Source: Blautia schinkii
GTDB taxonomy: Bacteria > Bacillota > Clostridia > Lachnospirales > Lachnospiraceae
Direction of reading: 5' to 3'
NCBI RefSeq assembly: GCF_013304825.1
Contig: NZ_JAAWUO010000002.1
Coordinates: 186,001 to 250,000 of the forward strand
Length of the DNA stretch: 64,000 bases
Made by a program: the position numbers and the translations under genes. The notes under the pieces were generated by a model. The model saw nothing but the letters and a program-made list of their open reading frames with translations. It was not told the DNA's origin and did no database searches. Of the stretch, positions 51,488 through 60,228 are shown piece after piece. Position 1 is the first letter of the stretch; each line of letters opens with the position of its first letter.

Positions 51488-51769
51488 TTATGCACAGTAC
51501 TGCTTCAGGATATTCTCAAGAGCTGCAGCGCTGCTTGTATGGCAGCGACATACGGGGATTGATTTTTTCTTTGCTTCTTCTACTGCGCAGTTAACCATTT
51601 TGTGGGAAACTGTGCTTGTGAAAAGGATCATCAGATCCGGCACACCGATTTTTTTCTTCATAGCTCCTTTTTCTTTTGCAAAAACTTTTGCCTTACATCC
51701 GAACCCTTTGCAGATATCCTCATACTGACATACCATTCTTTCATTACCGCCTACAATTACAACGCTCAT
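51488..51769 (-). CDS. DUF2325 domain protein
   Basis: A 93-residue protein with the DUF2325 opening MSVVIVGGNERMVCQYEDIC, a middle Lys-rich part, the MILFTSTVSHKMV strand and the C-terminal VCRCHTSSAAALE. The two conserved cysteines suggest metal or redox contact. Its role is unknown, and in related genomes such genes are often near iron-related loci. AAAGGAG precedes the ATG. A GAGTTAGC-type inverted repeat upstream suggests control by a metal-responsive repressor. Confidence 0.87.
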   Translation of the reverse strand: MSVVIVGGNERMVCQYEDICKGFGCKAKVFAKEKGAMKKKIGVPDLMILFTSTVSHKMVNCAVEEAKKKSIPVCRCHTSSAAALENILKQYCA

Positions 51770-51816
51770 AATTTCACTCTCCTTTGATTCCTGAACTTTT
51801 TATATGGTTATTTCAA

Positions 51817-51859
51817 GCTAACTCATGGTTTAAAATATTGAGTTAGCATCTGCTAACTC
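51817..51859 (-). promoter_or_regulatory. GAGTTAGC inverted repeat upstream of the DUF2325 gene
   Basis: GAGTTAGC and GCTAACTC form a perfect 8-bp inverted repeat with a four-base centre (51840-51859), and a third half site lies at 51817-51824. GTTAGC/GCTAAC halves recall sites of DtxR-family metal repressors. No regulator gene lies nearby. Confidence 0.55.
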
Positions 51860-51902
51860 TTTATCATGATACCATGCCTTAAAAAGTTTGTCAAAGGTAA
51901 TT

Positions 51903-52583
51903 TTAATTATTTTTATATTCTGTAATGCCGCATACAGAAAGTACACCGTCCTTCACCTGAAAGTGAACATCCATCCCTGCAAAAGGCATTCCGTAGATCC
52001 TCCGAGGATCTTTCTGGTAGGCTGGTCTTGGATCTTCCCTGAGAACTCCCTTTAATGCTTCCAGCTTCTCCTCCGGGATCATGGCCACCCATTTTTGCGG
52101 AATCTCCACCTGCAGAAAATGCTGTTCTACTTTTTCCGCAAATCCTCCCAGTGCTTCCGGATGGCAGTCTGCTGCTGGGATATACGGTTTGATATCAAAG
52201 ATCGGCGTACCGTCCATAAGGTCTGCCCCTGACACAACCAGTACCGGTCCCTCTTTACACTTAAGATCGATCTGTTCCAGTTTTACACAGGAAAGCCCTA
52301 TAGAATTAGGTCGAAATGGAGATCTGGTGGCAAACACGCCCATCCTCTCATTTCCGCCAAGGCGTGGCGGCCGTACTGTGGGAGACCATTGCTCACGTAC
52401 AGCCTCCGAAAATTCCCAGATCAGCCAGATATGGGAAAAATCCTCCAGACCTTTCACAGCTTCGCGTACTCTGTATTCCGGTTCAAAAACGATCCGGCCT
52501 GTCAGTCCCTCCACGCGGCCGCTCTGGCGGGGTATCCCGAATTTCGTTGGAAAATCACTCCTGATCTTTGCAATTATCTTCAT
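51903..52583 (-). CDS. trmO: tRNA N6-threonylcarbamoyladenosine-37 methyltransferase TrmO
   Basis: It methylates t6A at position 37 of certain tRNAs with SAM. The 226-residue protein has the TrmO/TsaA core: AKIRSDFPTKFGIPRQS near the start, the FSHIWLIWEFSEAVRE helix, and the diagnostic GVFATRSPFRPNSIGLS, then VLVVSGADLMDGTPIFDIKPY. The C-terminal 60 residues form the usual extra domain. The gene stands alone, with AAAAGGGG before the ATG. Confidence 0.95.
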   Translation of the reverse strand: MKIIAKIRSDFPTKFGIPRQSGRVEGLTGRIVFEPEYRVREAVKGLEDFSHIWLIWEFSEAVREQWSPTVRPPRLGGNERMGVFATRSPFRPNSIGLSCVKLEQIDLKCKEGPVLVVSGADLMDGTPIFDIKPYIPAADCHPEALGGFAEKVEQHFLQVEIPQKWVAMIPEEKLEALKGVLREDPRPAYQKDPRRIYGMPFAGMDVHFQVKDGVLSVCGITEYKNN

Positions 52584-52662
52584 ATCTGTTTCCCCTTTTC
52601 CAGGATACTCGGAATTTTTTTATTTTCCATTCCTTTCACCTCTTCTGAACCGTTTTGTCTGC

Positions 52663-53406
52663 CTATGATACAACCTGAATATTTTGACAGTCTTTATATT
52701 CTCTTGAACAGCTTTCTGTCAGAATCTCTGCTCCGTCAAAAGCAAAGAATGTCACTGCACTGATCTGTCCGAACTTGGAGCTGTCTGATACCACATATTT
52801 CTCCAGGCATTGCTCCATAGCGGTACGTTTCACCAGTGCCTCATTTGCCTCCGGTGTTGTAAAGCCTTCTTTTTGTGTCATTCCGTTAGTTCCGAAAAAT
52901 CCTTTGGTAAAATGGTAATTCTTCAGCATTTGCATGGCCTGGCTTCCGATTACAGCTTCTGTAGAACCTTTCAGTTCGCCACCGAGCAGAAGTACCCTGA
53001 CCCCCATCTGTGCCAACGTTCTCGCATGGGAAACACCATTGGTCACAAAAGTAGCTCCTGAGCCTTCCAGATGCTCCAGCATATATCCCGTGGTGGTTCC
53101 GGCATCCAGATACACAAAATCCTCCGGCTGTATCAGAGATGCCGCATAAGCCGCAATCTTCTTTTTTTCTTCAGTATTCAGCTCGGATTTCTGTGCTACT
53201 GTAGGTTCATAGGCGTTCACTGTATGTTCCAGAGCTACCGCACCGCCAAAAACCCTGGTAAGCCTGCCTGCTTTATAGAGTGCCGTGATATCTCTTCGGA
53301 CTGTGGACTCTGAGGCATCCAGAATATCTTTCAGCTCCGTCACTGTGACGCTCTTTTTTTCTCTGAGAAGATCGAGGATAATTTCATATCTCTGTTCTGT
53401 CAGCAT
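52663..53406 (-). CDS. fruR: DeoR/GlpR family regulator of the fructose operon
   Basis: A repressor of 247 residues from the ATG with GGAGG upstream (MLTEQRYEIILDLL). Residues about 1-57 hold the DeoR helix-turn-helix (KSVTVTELKDILDASESTVRRDI), and 75-235 the sugar-phosphate isomerase-like sensor domain (FVYLDAGTTTGYMLEHL, KGFFGTNGM). The effector is probably fructose 1-phosphate. It is the last gene of fruK-fruA-ptsH-fruR and is separated from ptsH by a terminator. Confidence 0.92.
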   Translation of the reverse strand: MLTEQRYEIILDLLREKKSVTVTELKDILDASESTVRRDITALYKAGRLTRVFGGAVALEHTVNAYEPTVAQKSELNTEEKKKIAAYAASLIQPEDFVYLDAGTTTGYMLEHLEGSGATFVTNGVSHARTLAQMGVRVLLLGGELKGSTEAVIGSQAMQMLKNYHFTKGFFGTNGMTQKEGFTTPEANEALVKRTAMEQCLEKYVVSDSSKFGQISAVTFFAFDGAEILTESCSREYKDCQNIQVVS

Positions 53407-53422
53407 CTTCTTTTCCTCCTTC

Positions 53423-53456
53423 AAAAAAACATCCCGATCACCAGACCGGGATGTTT
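53423..53456 (-). terminator. Terminator between ptsH and fruR
   Basis: AAACATCCCG and CGGGATGTTT with a ten-base loop and T-run on the minus strand. It would lower fruR expression relative to the transport genes. Confidence 0.85.
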
Positions 53457-53475
53457 CTTATTCTTCATTCAGGGA

Positions 53476-53733
53476 TTACAGGTTCTCCTGCATGAATTTG
53501 CTTACTGCCTCGTATGCTGCATCCTCGTCTGCACCATCGAATGTGAAAGTAACCTCATGACCTTTCTTTACGCCAAGTCCCATAAGTGCAAGAAGTTTTC
53601 TGCACTCTACTGTCTTGCCGTCTTTCTCGATTGTGATCTTGGACTCGAAACCTTTTACAAGCTTCACAAGCTCTCCGGCCGGACGTGCATGGATTCCTTC
53701 GTTATCTGTTACTACATACTTGAATTCTTTCAT
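53476..53733 (-). CDS. ptsH: Phosphocarrier protein HPr with Lys at position 46
   Basis: HPr passes phosphate from enzyme I to the fructose permease. The 85-residue protein has the active site GIHARPA with His15 and Arg17. The usual regulatory Ser46 region reads CRKLLALMGLG, so position 46 is Lys. HPr kinase therefore has no serine to phosphorylate there. It sits inside the fructose operon, and is likely a pathway-dedicated HPr rather than the general one, although the second is outside the window and cannot be checked. Confidence 0.93.
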   Translation of the reverse strand: MKEFKYVVTDNEGIHARPAGELVKLVKGFESKITIEKDGKTVECRKLLALMGLGVKKGHEVTFTFDGADEDAAYEAVSKFMQENL

Positions 53734-53762
53734 TTCTTTATCCTCCAGATTATTTTTTTATT

Positions 53763-55676
53763 TTAAGCGACTTTCTTCTTCAGCACACCAAGAAGTACTG
53801 CTGAGATCAGAGTTCCGGCTACCAGTGCAACCAGGTACATCAGCGCATTGCCTACAACCGGGAATACGAAGATTCCACCGTGAGGTGCCATCAGTGTACA
53901 GTTGAAGAACATGGAGATTGCTCCTGCTACTGCAGAACCAACGATACAGGACGGAAGTACATGGATCGGGTCAGATGCCGCAAAAGGAATCGCTCCCTCT
54001 GTAATGAATGCAAGTCCCATGATAAAGTTAGTCGGTCCTGCCTCTCGCTCTTCTTTTGTAAATTTATCCCTGAACAGCAGGGATGCAAGTGCGATCGCAC
54101 ACGGAGGAGTCATACCTCCTACCATAACTGCTGCCATGATATCGTAGTTACCTGCTGCAATTGCAGCTGTACCAAATACATATGCTGCTTTGTTGAATGG
54201 GCCACCCATATCAATGGCCATCATTCCGCCAAGAACCAGTCCTAAAATTACTTTACTTGAATTTCCCATACCTGTCAAGGCATTATTTAATCCTGTGTTG
54301 ATGCCGCCCATGATCGGCTCTACGATGAATGTCATGCAAAGTCCCATAAGAAGGACACCAACAACCGGATAGATCAGTACAGGTGCGATTTTTTCCAGTG
54401 CTTCCGGAAGTTTATCACAAACTTTACGAAGTGCAAGAATCAGATATCCTGCAAGGAAACCTGCGAGAAGAGCTCCCAGGAAACCGGACTTTCCGTTTGC
54501 TGCGATCATACCGCCTACAAGACCAACTGCAAGTGCAGGTCTGTCACCGATTGCCATTGCGATAAAGCCGGCCAGCACAGGAAGCATGAAGCCAAATGCT
54601 GTATCACCAATATGTTTCAGAACAGCTGCTACTGGTGTGATAGTACCAAAGTTTGCTCTCTGGTCTGCCGGAAGGGAACTTAAATCTACGCTTAAGCCAT
54701 CGATCAGAAATGCAAGAGCAATCAGAATACCGCCGCCAACAACCAACGGAAGCATATGAGATACACCGTTCATCAGCTGCATGTAGATCTTGTGTCCTGC
54801 TCCGCCGCCTGCTTTTGCATTTGAGGAAGAACTCTGACTGCCTGCTGCCGCATGATATACCGGAACATCTCCGGAAATCGCACGTTCCACAAGCTGGTCT
54901 GCTTTGCTGATTCCATCGGAAACCTGACATTCGATGACTTTCTTTCCGTCGAAACGATCCATCGGAACTTTGGCATCTGCTGCCACGATAATACAGTCTG
55001 CTTCCTGGATCTCTTTGTCAGTAAGTACATTTTTTGCTCCGCCGGAGCCTCTTGTTTCTATTTTAATGAAGCAATCTTTCGCCTTGGCTGCTTTTTCCAG
55101 TCCTTCTGCTGCCATGTAGGTGTGGGCAATACCTGTCGGGCAGGAAGTAACTGCCAGCAACCTGGCCCTGGCTCCTTCGGAACTTCCAGTGTCTGCCAGT
55201 CTCTCATCAATATCCTTCTTCTCATTGTCTGCCTTGTCGATGATCTCCATAAATTCGTCTACAGACCCTGCATTACGTAAGGACTCTGTAAAATTGTCAT
55301 CCATCAGCATTACAGAAAGTTTGCTGAGTACATCCAGATGAATATTGTCTTCTGTATTCGGTGCTGCGATCAGAAAAAGCAGTGTAACCGGCTCATCGTC
55401 CAGAGCTTCGAACTCCACGCCGTTTTTTACAACCATGGCTGCAAGTCCCGGTTTCTTTACTGCGTCACATTTTCCATGAGGAATGGCGATTCCCTCACCG
55501 ATTCCTGTTGTGCTCTCTTCCTCTCTTAAGTATACCTGTTTCCGATAAGCTTCTCTGTCGCTGATCTTCTCGCTCTTTACCATAAGATCAACGGCCATGT
55601 CCAAAGCTTCGGATTTACTCTTCGGTGCTGCATCCAGTGAAATGCTCCGTTTATCGAGCAGGTCTGTGATTCTCAT
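53763..55676 (-). CDS. fruA: PTS fructose transporter, EIIABC
   Basis: It imports fructose and makes fructose 1-phosphate. The 637-residue chain has EIIA (about 1-145, with the phospho-His in IPHGK near residue 67), EIIB (about 170-265, with the phospho-Cys in CPTGIAHTYMA), an Ala/Ser/Gly linker, and EIIC (about 290-637) with eight to ten helices and GGPFNKAAY, TPPCAIA and TEGAIPFAA. The start has AAGGAGAAAGG upstream. It follows fruK by 20 bp. Confidence 0.96.
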   Translation of the reverse strand: MRITDLLDKRSISLDAAPKSKSEALDMAVDLMVKSEKISDREAYRKQVYLREEESTTGIGEGIAIPHGKCDAVKKPGLAAMVVKNGVEFEALDDEPVTLLFLIAAPNTEDNIHLDVLSKLSVMLMDDNFTESLRNAGSVDEFMEIIDKADNEKKDIDERLADTGSSEGARARLLAVTSCPTGIAHTYMAAEGLEKAAKAKDCFIKIETRGSGGAKNVLTDKEIQEADCIIVAADAKVPMDRFDGKKVIECQVSDGISKADQLVERAISGDVPVYHAAAGSQSSSSNAKAGGGAGHKIYMQLMNGVSHMLPLVVGGGILIALAFLIDGLSVDLSSLPADQRANFGTITPVAAVLKHIGDTAFGFMLPVLAGFIAMAIGDRPALAVGLVGGMIAANGKSGFLGALLAGFLAGYLILALRKVCDKLPEALEKIAPVLIYPVVGVLLMGLCMTFIVEPIMGGINTGLNNALTGMGNSSKVILGLVLGGMMAIDMGGPFNKAAYVFGTAAIAAGNYDIMAAVMVGGMTPPCAIALASLLFRDKFTKEEREAGPTNFIMGLAFITEGAIPFAASDPIHVLPSCIVGSAVAGAISMFFNCTLMAPHGGIFVFPVVGNALMYLVALVAGTLISAVLLGVLKKKVA

Positions 55677-55696
55677 CTTTCCTTCTCCTTTCTTCC

Positions 55697-56608
55697 TTAC
55701 CCCTCTGTTACCTGTTTATATACAGCCTGAACCTCTTCCTTTGTGGCAAGATTTTCAGAAAATGCACTTGCGCTTCCTGCGGAAATTCCCATATGGAATG
55801 CGTGCTCATAATTCTGTTTTTCCATCCAGCCTGCCATAAAGCCTGCTACCATAGAATCTCCTGCTCCTACACCATTTACCAGTATTCCCTTTGGTGCCGG
55901 TTTCTCAAATACCTGTCCGTCCTCTGCTACCAGGACAGCACCTTCACCGGCCATGGAAATTAATACGTTTCTGGCACCTTTTTCCTGGAGTTTCTTTCCA
56001 TAAGGTATCACATCCTGACGGGTTTTAAGTTCCACCCCGAAGATTTCTCCCAGTTCATGGTTGTTGGGTTTCACAAGGAACGGATGATATTTCAGTACAT
56101 TCACAAGAAGATCTCTTGTTGCATCCACAACGATCATTACGCCTTTTCCGTCCAGCCTCGCCATGATCTTCTCGTACATATCATCCGGCATGGAGGATGG
56201 TATGCTTCCTGCAAGGAAAAGCACATCTCCTTCTTTCAGGGTATCTAGCTTCTCCATCAGCTCCTGAACTTTATCACTGCTGATCTTGGGTCCCATTCCG
56301 TTGATCTCAGTTCCGTCAATGGATTTCAGTTTCAGATTGATTCTGGAAACGCCCTCCGGGATTTTGATAAAATCGGATTTCACTCCCATTTCCCTGAGCT
56401 TTCTTACAATCTCATCTCCTACAAATCCAGCCATGAAGCCAAGTGCTGTATTCTCGATTCCAAGATTCATCAGCACTGTGGAAACGTTGATTCCCTTTCC
56501 GCCCGGAAGCATCAGCTCGGAACTGGTTCTGTTGGTAAGTCCAAGTTTAAAATCTTCCACGGAAACGATATAGTCCAGAGATGGATTAAAAGTAACTGTG
56601 CAGATCAT
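55697..56608 (-). CDS. fruK: 1-Phosphofructokinase
   Basis: It phosphorylates fructose 1-phosphate to fructose 1,6-bisphosphate. The 303-residue PfkB-family protein starts MICTVTFNPSLDYIV with GGAGG in place; a longer reading adds 20 residues with no site. Marks are LPGGKGINVSTVL near 37 and the C-terminal NGVGAGDSMVAGFMAG with the catalytic Asp near 248. It is first in the fructose operon and follows the operon promoter directly. Confidence 0.96.
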   Translation of the reverse strand: MICTVTFNPSLDYIVSVEDFKLGLTNRTSSELMLPGGKGINVSTVLMNLGIENTALGFMAGFVGDEIVRKLREMGVKSDFIKIPEGVSRINLKLKSIDGTEINGMGPKISSDKVQELMEKLDTLKEGDVLFLAGSIPSSMPDDMYEKIMARLDGKGVMIVVDATRDLLVNVLKYHPFLVKPNNHELGEIFGVELKTRQDVIPYGKKLQEKGARNVLISMAGEGAVLVAEDGQVFEKPAPKGILVNGVGAGDSMVAGFMAGWMEKQNYEHAFHMGISAGSASAFSENLATKEEVQAVYKQVTEG

Positions 56609-56679
56609 TTTTTCTCCTCCCATATTTCTATAATTGCGGCTTTCTGACCGCTTTTTGTTGTTTCTCATTTGTTGAGATT

Positions 56680-56708
56680 AGTATACTTCCAAATTCATTC
56701 AAAGTCAA
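56680..56708 (-). promoter_or_regulatory. Promoter of the fructose operon
   Basis: TTGACT, 17 bp, TATACT on the minus strand. Upstream and overlapping DNA has TCAAACTAGTT- and CAAACTCAACC-like halves that may be the FruR operator, but the exact site cannot be fixed. Confidence 0.85.
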
Positions 56709-56909
56709 TCAAACTAGTTCACAAAATTCATGACTGATTTTGGTTGAGTTTGCACAAAAAAAGTGCATCATACCTAGTTTTTCCAGGTCAACACACTTTT
56801 ATTCTGATCTTATTCGAATGTTTTTGACTGTATTTTATTGTCATTCCAGTTATATCAATAAATCAGCATATTTATTTTTCTAATTTTTACCCATTTCGTT
56901 CACGTTCAT

Positions 56910-57686
56910 TCATATACAGTGAAGATAAATATTCTTCTGATATTTTTTCATCAGCTCTTTCGTCACCGTATCCTCTTTAAACCGAACTCCTCCGATCTGA
57001 CGTACCGGCATGATTCCCATCAGAGAATTGGTCACAAAACATTCCTGATACCATTTCAGATCCTGAACATAGATATCTGTTTCTTTTACCTCTTCACTTT
57101 CACAGAGATACTCCCGCAGGATTCCGGGAAGAAGACCGCAGCTGACTTCCGGTGTGCAGATCACACCTTTTCGTACAAAAAAAACATTACTCACAGTTCC
57201 TTCCGAAATCTGCTCCTTTGTATTAAGAAAAAGTCTCTCGTCCATTCCAGCAGCCGCAGCATTTCTTTTTTCCAGGATACAGTCTCCGTAATTCATAGTC
57301 TTATGATATACCAGCGGAGAAGTTTCATTTCGTTTTACCTCACTGATATCCACGTAAAAACCCTTCTCATATTTCTCAGGTGTATAATGATTGGCACGCA
57401 GAGAAAAAACTTCGTTTTCTTTTGTGAGCATCACCTTTAATCCGCAGTGTTCCAGATTTCCAAATTCATCCTGTACTTCTTTCTGCGCTTTCTGTTCTTC
57501 CAGATACTTTATGATCTTCTGCACTGTGATGCCCCGCTCTGCAAGATCACCCAGATTCAGGAATACAGCTGCACGCTCCAGTCTTTTCAGATGCTTTTCC
57601 AAAAGTATGGGGGCTCCCTGCTCGATCCCTATTGTTTCAAAAGCTCCAAGACCAAACTGAAAACATTCGTCCAGTATCACGTTCAT
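56910..57686 (-). CDS. pabC: Aminotransferase class IV, probable 4-amino-4-deoxychorismate lyase
   Basis: A PLP enzyme of 258 residues with the class IV fold. QFGLGAFETIGIEQG is the usual opening, the PLP Lys is in YHKTMNYGD near 149, EQISEGTVSNVFFVRKG is the phosphate region, and GLLPGILREYL follows. It lies just after pabB and pabA on the same strand, so the lyase step to 4-aminobenzoate is the natural assignment, although branched-chain aminotransferases have similar motifs. Confidence 0.87.
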   Translation of the reverse strand: MNVILDECFQFGLGAFETIGIEQGAPILLEKHLKRLERAAVFLNLGDLAERGITVQKIIKYLEEQKAQKEVQDEFGNLEHCGLKVMLTKENEVFSLRANHYTPEKYEKGFYVDISEVKRNETSPLVYHKTMNYGDCILEKRNAAAAGMDERLFLNTKEQISEGTVSNVFFVRKGVICTPEVSCGLLPGILREYLCESEEVKETDIYVQDLKWYQECFVTNSLMGIMPVRQIGGVRFKEDTVTKELMKKYQKNIYLHCI

Positions 57687-57756
57687 ATATGTTCTCCTCT
57701 TTTCTTATATCCACGCATTGTGCTCCTGTACTGTCCAATAAGATCATCCGCGTTTG

Positions 57757-59160
57757 CTACTGCAATGCCTCCAGGATTGCTTTGGCTTTCTGCAAAGTTT
57801 CTTCATATTCAAATTCCAGATCTGACTCTGCAGTGATCCCGCCCCCAACACCAAGATGATATTTTTCTTCCTTATGAAGTGCTGTACGGATCACAATATT
57901 GAAATCACAGCTTCCATCCAGTGTCAGATATCCGATAGAACCTGTGTAAAGATTACGTTTACCATGCTCCAGCTCGTCAATGATCTCCATAGCCCGGTAT
58001 TTCGGTGCACCTGTGATGGAACCGCCCGGAAATGCAGCTTCCAGAAGATCCATAACGTTTTTGTCATCTGCAAGTGTTCCTCCTATATCAGATACCAGAT
58101 GAAAAACCGTTGCATAAGCTTCCACTGTAAAAAGTTCTGTTACTTTTACACTTCCAGGCGTGCATACCCGGTTCAGATCATTTCGTTCCAGATCTACGAT
58201 CATCAGAAGCTCACTTTTATCTTTTCCGGAATCTTCCAGTTCCTTCCGGAGCATTTCGTCTTCCTCAAGTGTTGCACCACGTTTTCGGGTTCCTTTTATC
58301 GGACGGGTATTTACATGACGGTCTTTCATTTTCAGAAAACGTTCCGGAGATGCACAGATGATCTGATAATCTCCGAAATCCATATATCCGCCAAATGGTG
58401 AAGGATTGTTTTTTCGAAGGTCATAAAAAACATCCAGAGGCTGCTTTTCGCTTTCAATGGTCAGCTGCTGAGTCATATTAGCGATGTAAATATCTCCTTC
58501 TATGATATAACGGATCATTCGGTCTACAGCCTGTTTGTACTCTTCTTTTTCAAAGTTTGGGTGAACCTGAATCTTAAATTTCTCACGGTGAGAAACCGGA
58601 TCAGTTATCTTTTTCTCTGCCTCTGATACTGATATCTTACCAAATTTCACATTTTCCTGAATCTCTTTTTCCATTGACCGGATCAGCTCCGGGGCATTCC
58701 CTGTGATTCCGTTGGTCACAAGATAAGTTCTTTTTTCCCTGCAGTCTTCCACGATAAAACAGTCATAAAATGTCAGTACTGCTTCCGGGATCGTCACAAG
58801 ATCTTTTTCTCCTGTAGGAACTCCCATCTGTTCTCTTCCATAATCATAGGAAAAATATCCTATCGCACCGGATACGATCGGCAGCGGACATTCATTCTTA
58901 TCCTCATGTGTATTAAGATATTCCCGCATGTAATCTTCGAATGTTTTTCCCGTTTCAGGTTTTCCGTTAACTGTAAATGCGTCTCCGTCTTTTACCAGTT
59001 TGAGATAGGGAGCTCTTCCTATAATAGAGTACCGCCCCAGATCATTTACAAGGGAAGAATCCAGAAAAGCACACCCTGCTTCTTTCTCGTAGATGCGGAA
59101 GATATCTGCTGCCGGAATGTATGGTTTCAGTTCTTTTATGATACGCTGATTATTATACAT
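57757..59160 (-). CDS. pabB: Aminodeoxychorismate synthase component I
   Basis: It aminates chorismate with ammonia from PabA to form 4-amino-4-deoxychorismate for folate. The 467-residue protein has the chorismate-utilising fold: PIVSGAIGYFSYDYGRE in the N-terminal part, then ADMTQQLT-like YIANMTQQLTIE, RPIKGTRKRG, SELLMIVDLERNDLNRVC and the C-terminal FPGGSITGAPK with the active-site elements. The spacing to pabA is 10 bp. PabB and TrpE are close, but the pabA/pabC context favours folate. Confidence 0.92.
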   Translation of the reverse strand: MYNNQRIIKELKPYIPAADIFRIYEKEAGCAFLDSSLVNDLGRYSIIGRAPYLKLVKDGDAFTVNGKPETGKTFEDYMREYLNTHEDKNECPLPIVSGAIGYFSYDYGREQMGVPTGEKDLVTIPEAVLTFYDCFIVEDCREKRTYLVTNGITGNAPELIRSMEKEIQENVKFGKISVSEAEKKITDPVSHREKFKIQVHPNFEKEEYKQAVDRMIRYIIEGDIYIANMTQQLTIESEKQPLDVFYDLRKNNPSPFGGYMDFGDYQIICASPERFLKMKDRHVNTRPIKGTRKRGATLEEDEMLRKELEDSGKDKSELLMIVDLERNDLNRVCTPGSVKVTELFTVEAYATVFHLVSDIGGTLADDKNVMDLLEAAFPGGSITGAPKYRAMEIIDELEHGKRNLYTGSIGYLTLDGSCDFNIVIRTALHKEEKYHLGVGGGITAESDLEFEYEETLQKAKAILEALQ

Positions 59161-59170
59161 GTTTTACTCC

Positions 59171-59782
59171 TTATGCTGTTTTCTCTGTCAGTTCTTCTTT
59201 TTCTTCCTGAAACTGCTCCGCGATCTTACAAAAATTCTCCAGAAGTTCGTGCCCATATTCTGTAAGAACAGCTTCCGGATGGAACTGCACTCCATACAGA
59301 GGAAGTGTTTTATGGGAAATTCCCATCACCGCTCCATCATCCGAAACTGCATCTACCTGATATTCTTCCGGCAGGCTGTCTCCGCGGACGATCAGCGAAT
59401 GGTATCTTGTTACCTTAAATTTTTCCGGCAGATCTGCGAATACACCGGTTCCGTAGTTGCGGATCTCTGTAACTTTCCCATGCATAGGACGGCTGCCTTT
59501 TTCTACTACTGCGCCTGCACAGTGTCCCAGAACCTGATGTCCCAGACAAACACCCAGAATCGGAATCCTGCCCTGAAATCTTTTTACCGCTTCTACACAA
59601 AGTTCTGCATCCCAGGGTCTTTTCGGACCTGGAGAGAGGATGATTCCTTCAGGGTTCAGTTCTTCCAGTTCCTCCAAAGTGATCTCATCACAGCGTTTCA
59701 CCAGGATCTCTCTTCCCAGTTCCTGAAAATATGCTTTCAGATTATAAACAAATGAATCAAAATTATCGATCATTATATACAT
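59171..59782 (-). CDS. pabA: Aminodeoxychorismate synthase component II (glutamine amidotransferase)
   Basis: It releases ammonia from glutamine for PabB. The 203-residue class I amidotransferase starts MYIMIDNFDSFVYNL (GGGAGG upstream; a longer reading adds 14 residues). The triad is visible: Cys in ILGVCLGHQVLGH, and His and Glu in YGVQFHPEAV. In several Firmicutes one such subunit also serves anthranilate synthase. Confidence 0.93.
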   Translation of the reverse strand: MYIMIDNFDSFVYNLKAYFQELGREILVKRCDEITLEELEELNPEGIILSPGPKRPWDAELCVEAVKRFQGRIPILGVCLGHQVLGHCAGAVVEKGSRPMHGKVTEIRNYGTGVFADLPEKFKVTRYHSLIVRGDSLPEEYQVDAVSDDGAVMGISHKTLPLYGVQFHPEAVLTEYGHELLENFCKIAEQFQEEKEELTEKTA

Positions 59783-59807
59783 GATTTTTCCTCCCAACAG
59801 TAAAGAC

Positions 59808-59860
59808 AAAAAAAGAGATAACAACAGGCATGCCTAATAAACATGCACAGTCGTTATCCC
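59808..59860 (-). terminator. Terminator of the DUF1858 gene, ahead of the pab operon
   Basis: GATAACGAC and GTTGTTATC with an inner GCATG/CATGC pairing, then a T-run on the minus strand. Confidence 0.8.
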
Positions 59861-59895
59861 TTACGGTCCGTAATCTGTACGTTCAATATAGATTG

Positions 59896-60105
59896 TTATT
59901 TCTGGTTCTTGGTCTCCTCATAATGATGGATATCAGCCAGTACTGCGTTTACATCAAGTCCATGTACCATGCATGCCTCCTCAAGAGACTCACCGATAGA
60001 AGACGGGCAGCCGATGCAGTGCATTCCTTCCTGCATAAGAATGTATGCGATCTTCTCATCGTATGCAAGCATTTCACCCATTGTTGTTTCTTTTGTGATT
60101 TCCAT
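59896..60105 (-). CDS. DUF1858 domain protein
   Basis: A 69-residue protein with the DUF1858 pattern: an N-terminal helix with TTMGEMLAYDEKIAYIL, then HCIGCPSSIGESLEEAC with a CxxC pair and a third Cys, and HGLD. The function is unknown; related hybrid-cluster-associated and ScdA-like proteins share the fold. The promoter -10 is covered by a perfect inverted repeat. Confidence 0.9.
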   Translation of the reverse strand: MEITKETTMGEMLAYDEKIAYILMQEGMHCIGCPSSIGESLEEACMVHGLDVNAVLADIHHYEETKNQK

Positions 60106-60168
60106 GATCTATATTCTCCCTTCTGGATCTTCGTTTTTAACCGGAATTCCGGAACAGCCGGGATTCTT

Positions 60169-60195
60169 TGCAGTTATAGTATCATTATAACTGCA
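60169..60195 (-). promoter_or_regulatory. 10-bp inverted repeat over the DUF1858 promoter (operator)
   Basis: TGCAGTTATA and TATAACTGCA with a seven-base centre; the minus-strand TATAAT -10 box lies inside. A separate perfect palindrome CCGGAATTCCGG is at 60141-60152. The binding protein is not known. Confidence 0.6.
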
Positions 60196-60228
60196 TATCC
60201 CATAATTGCAAGCCCCAAAATTTATTTC

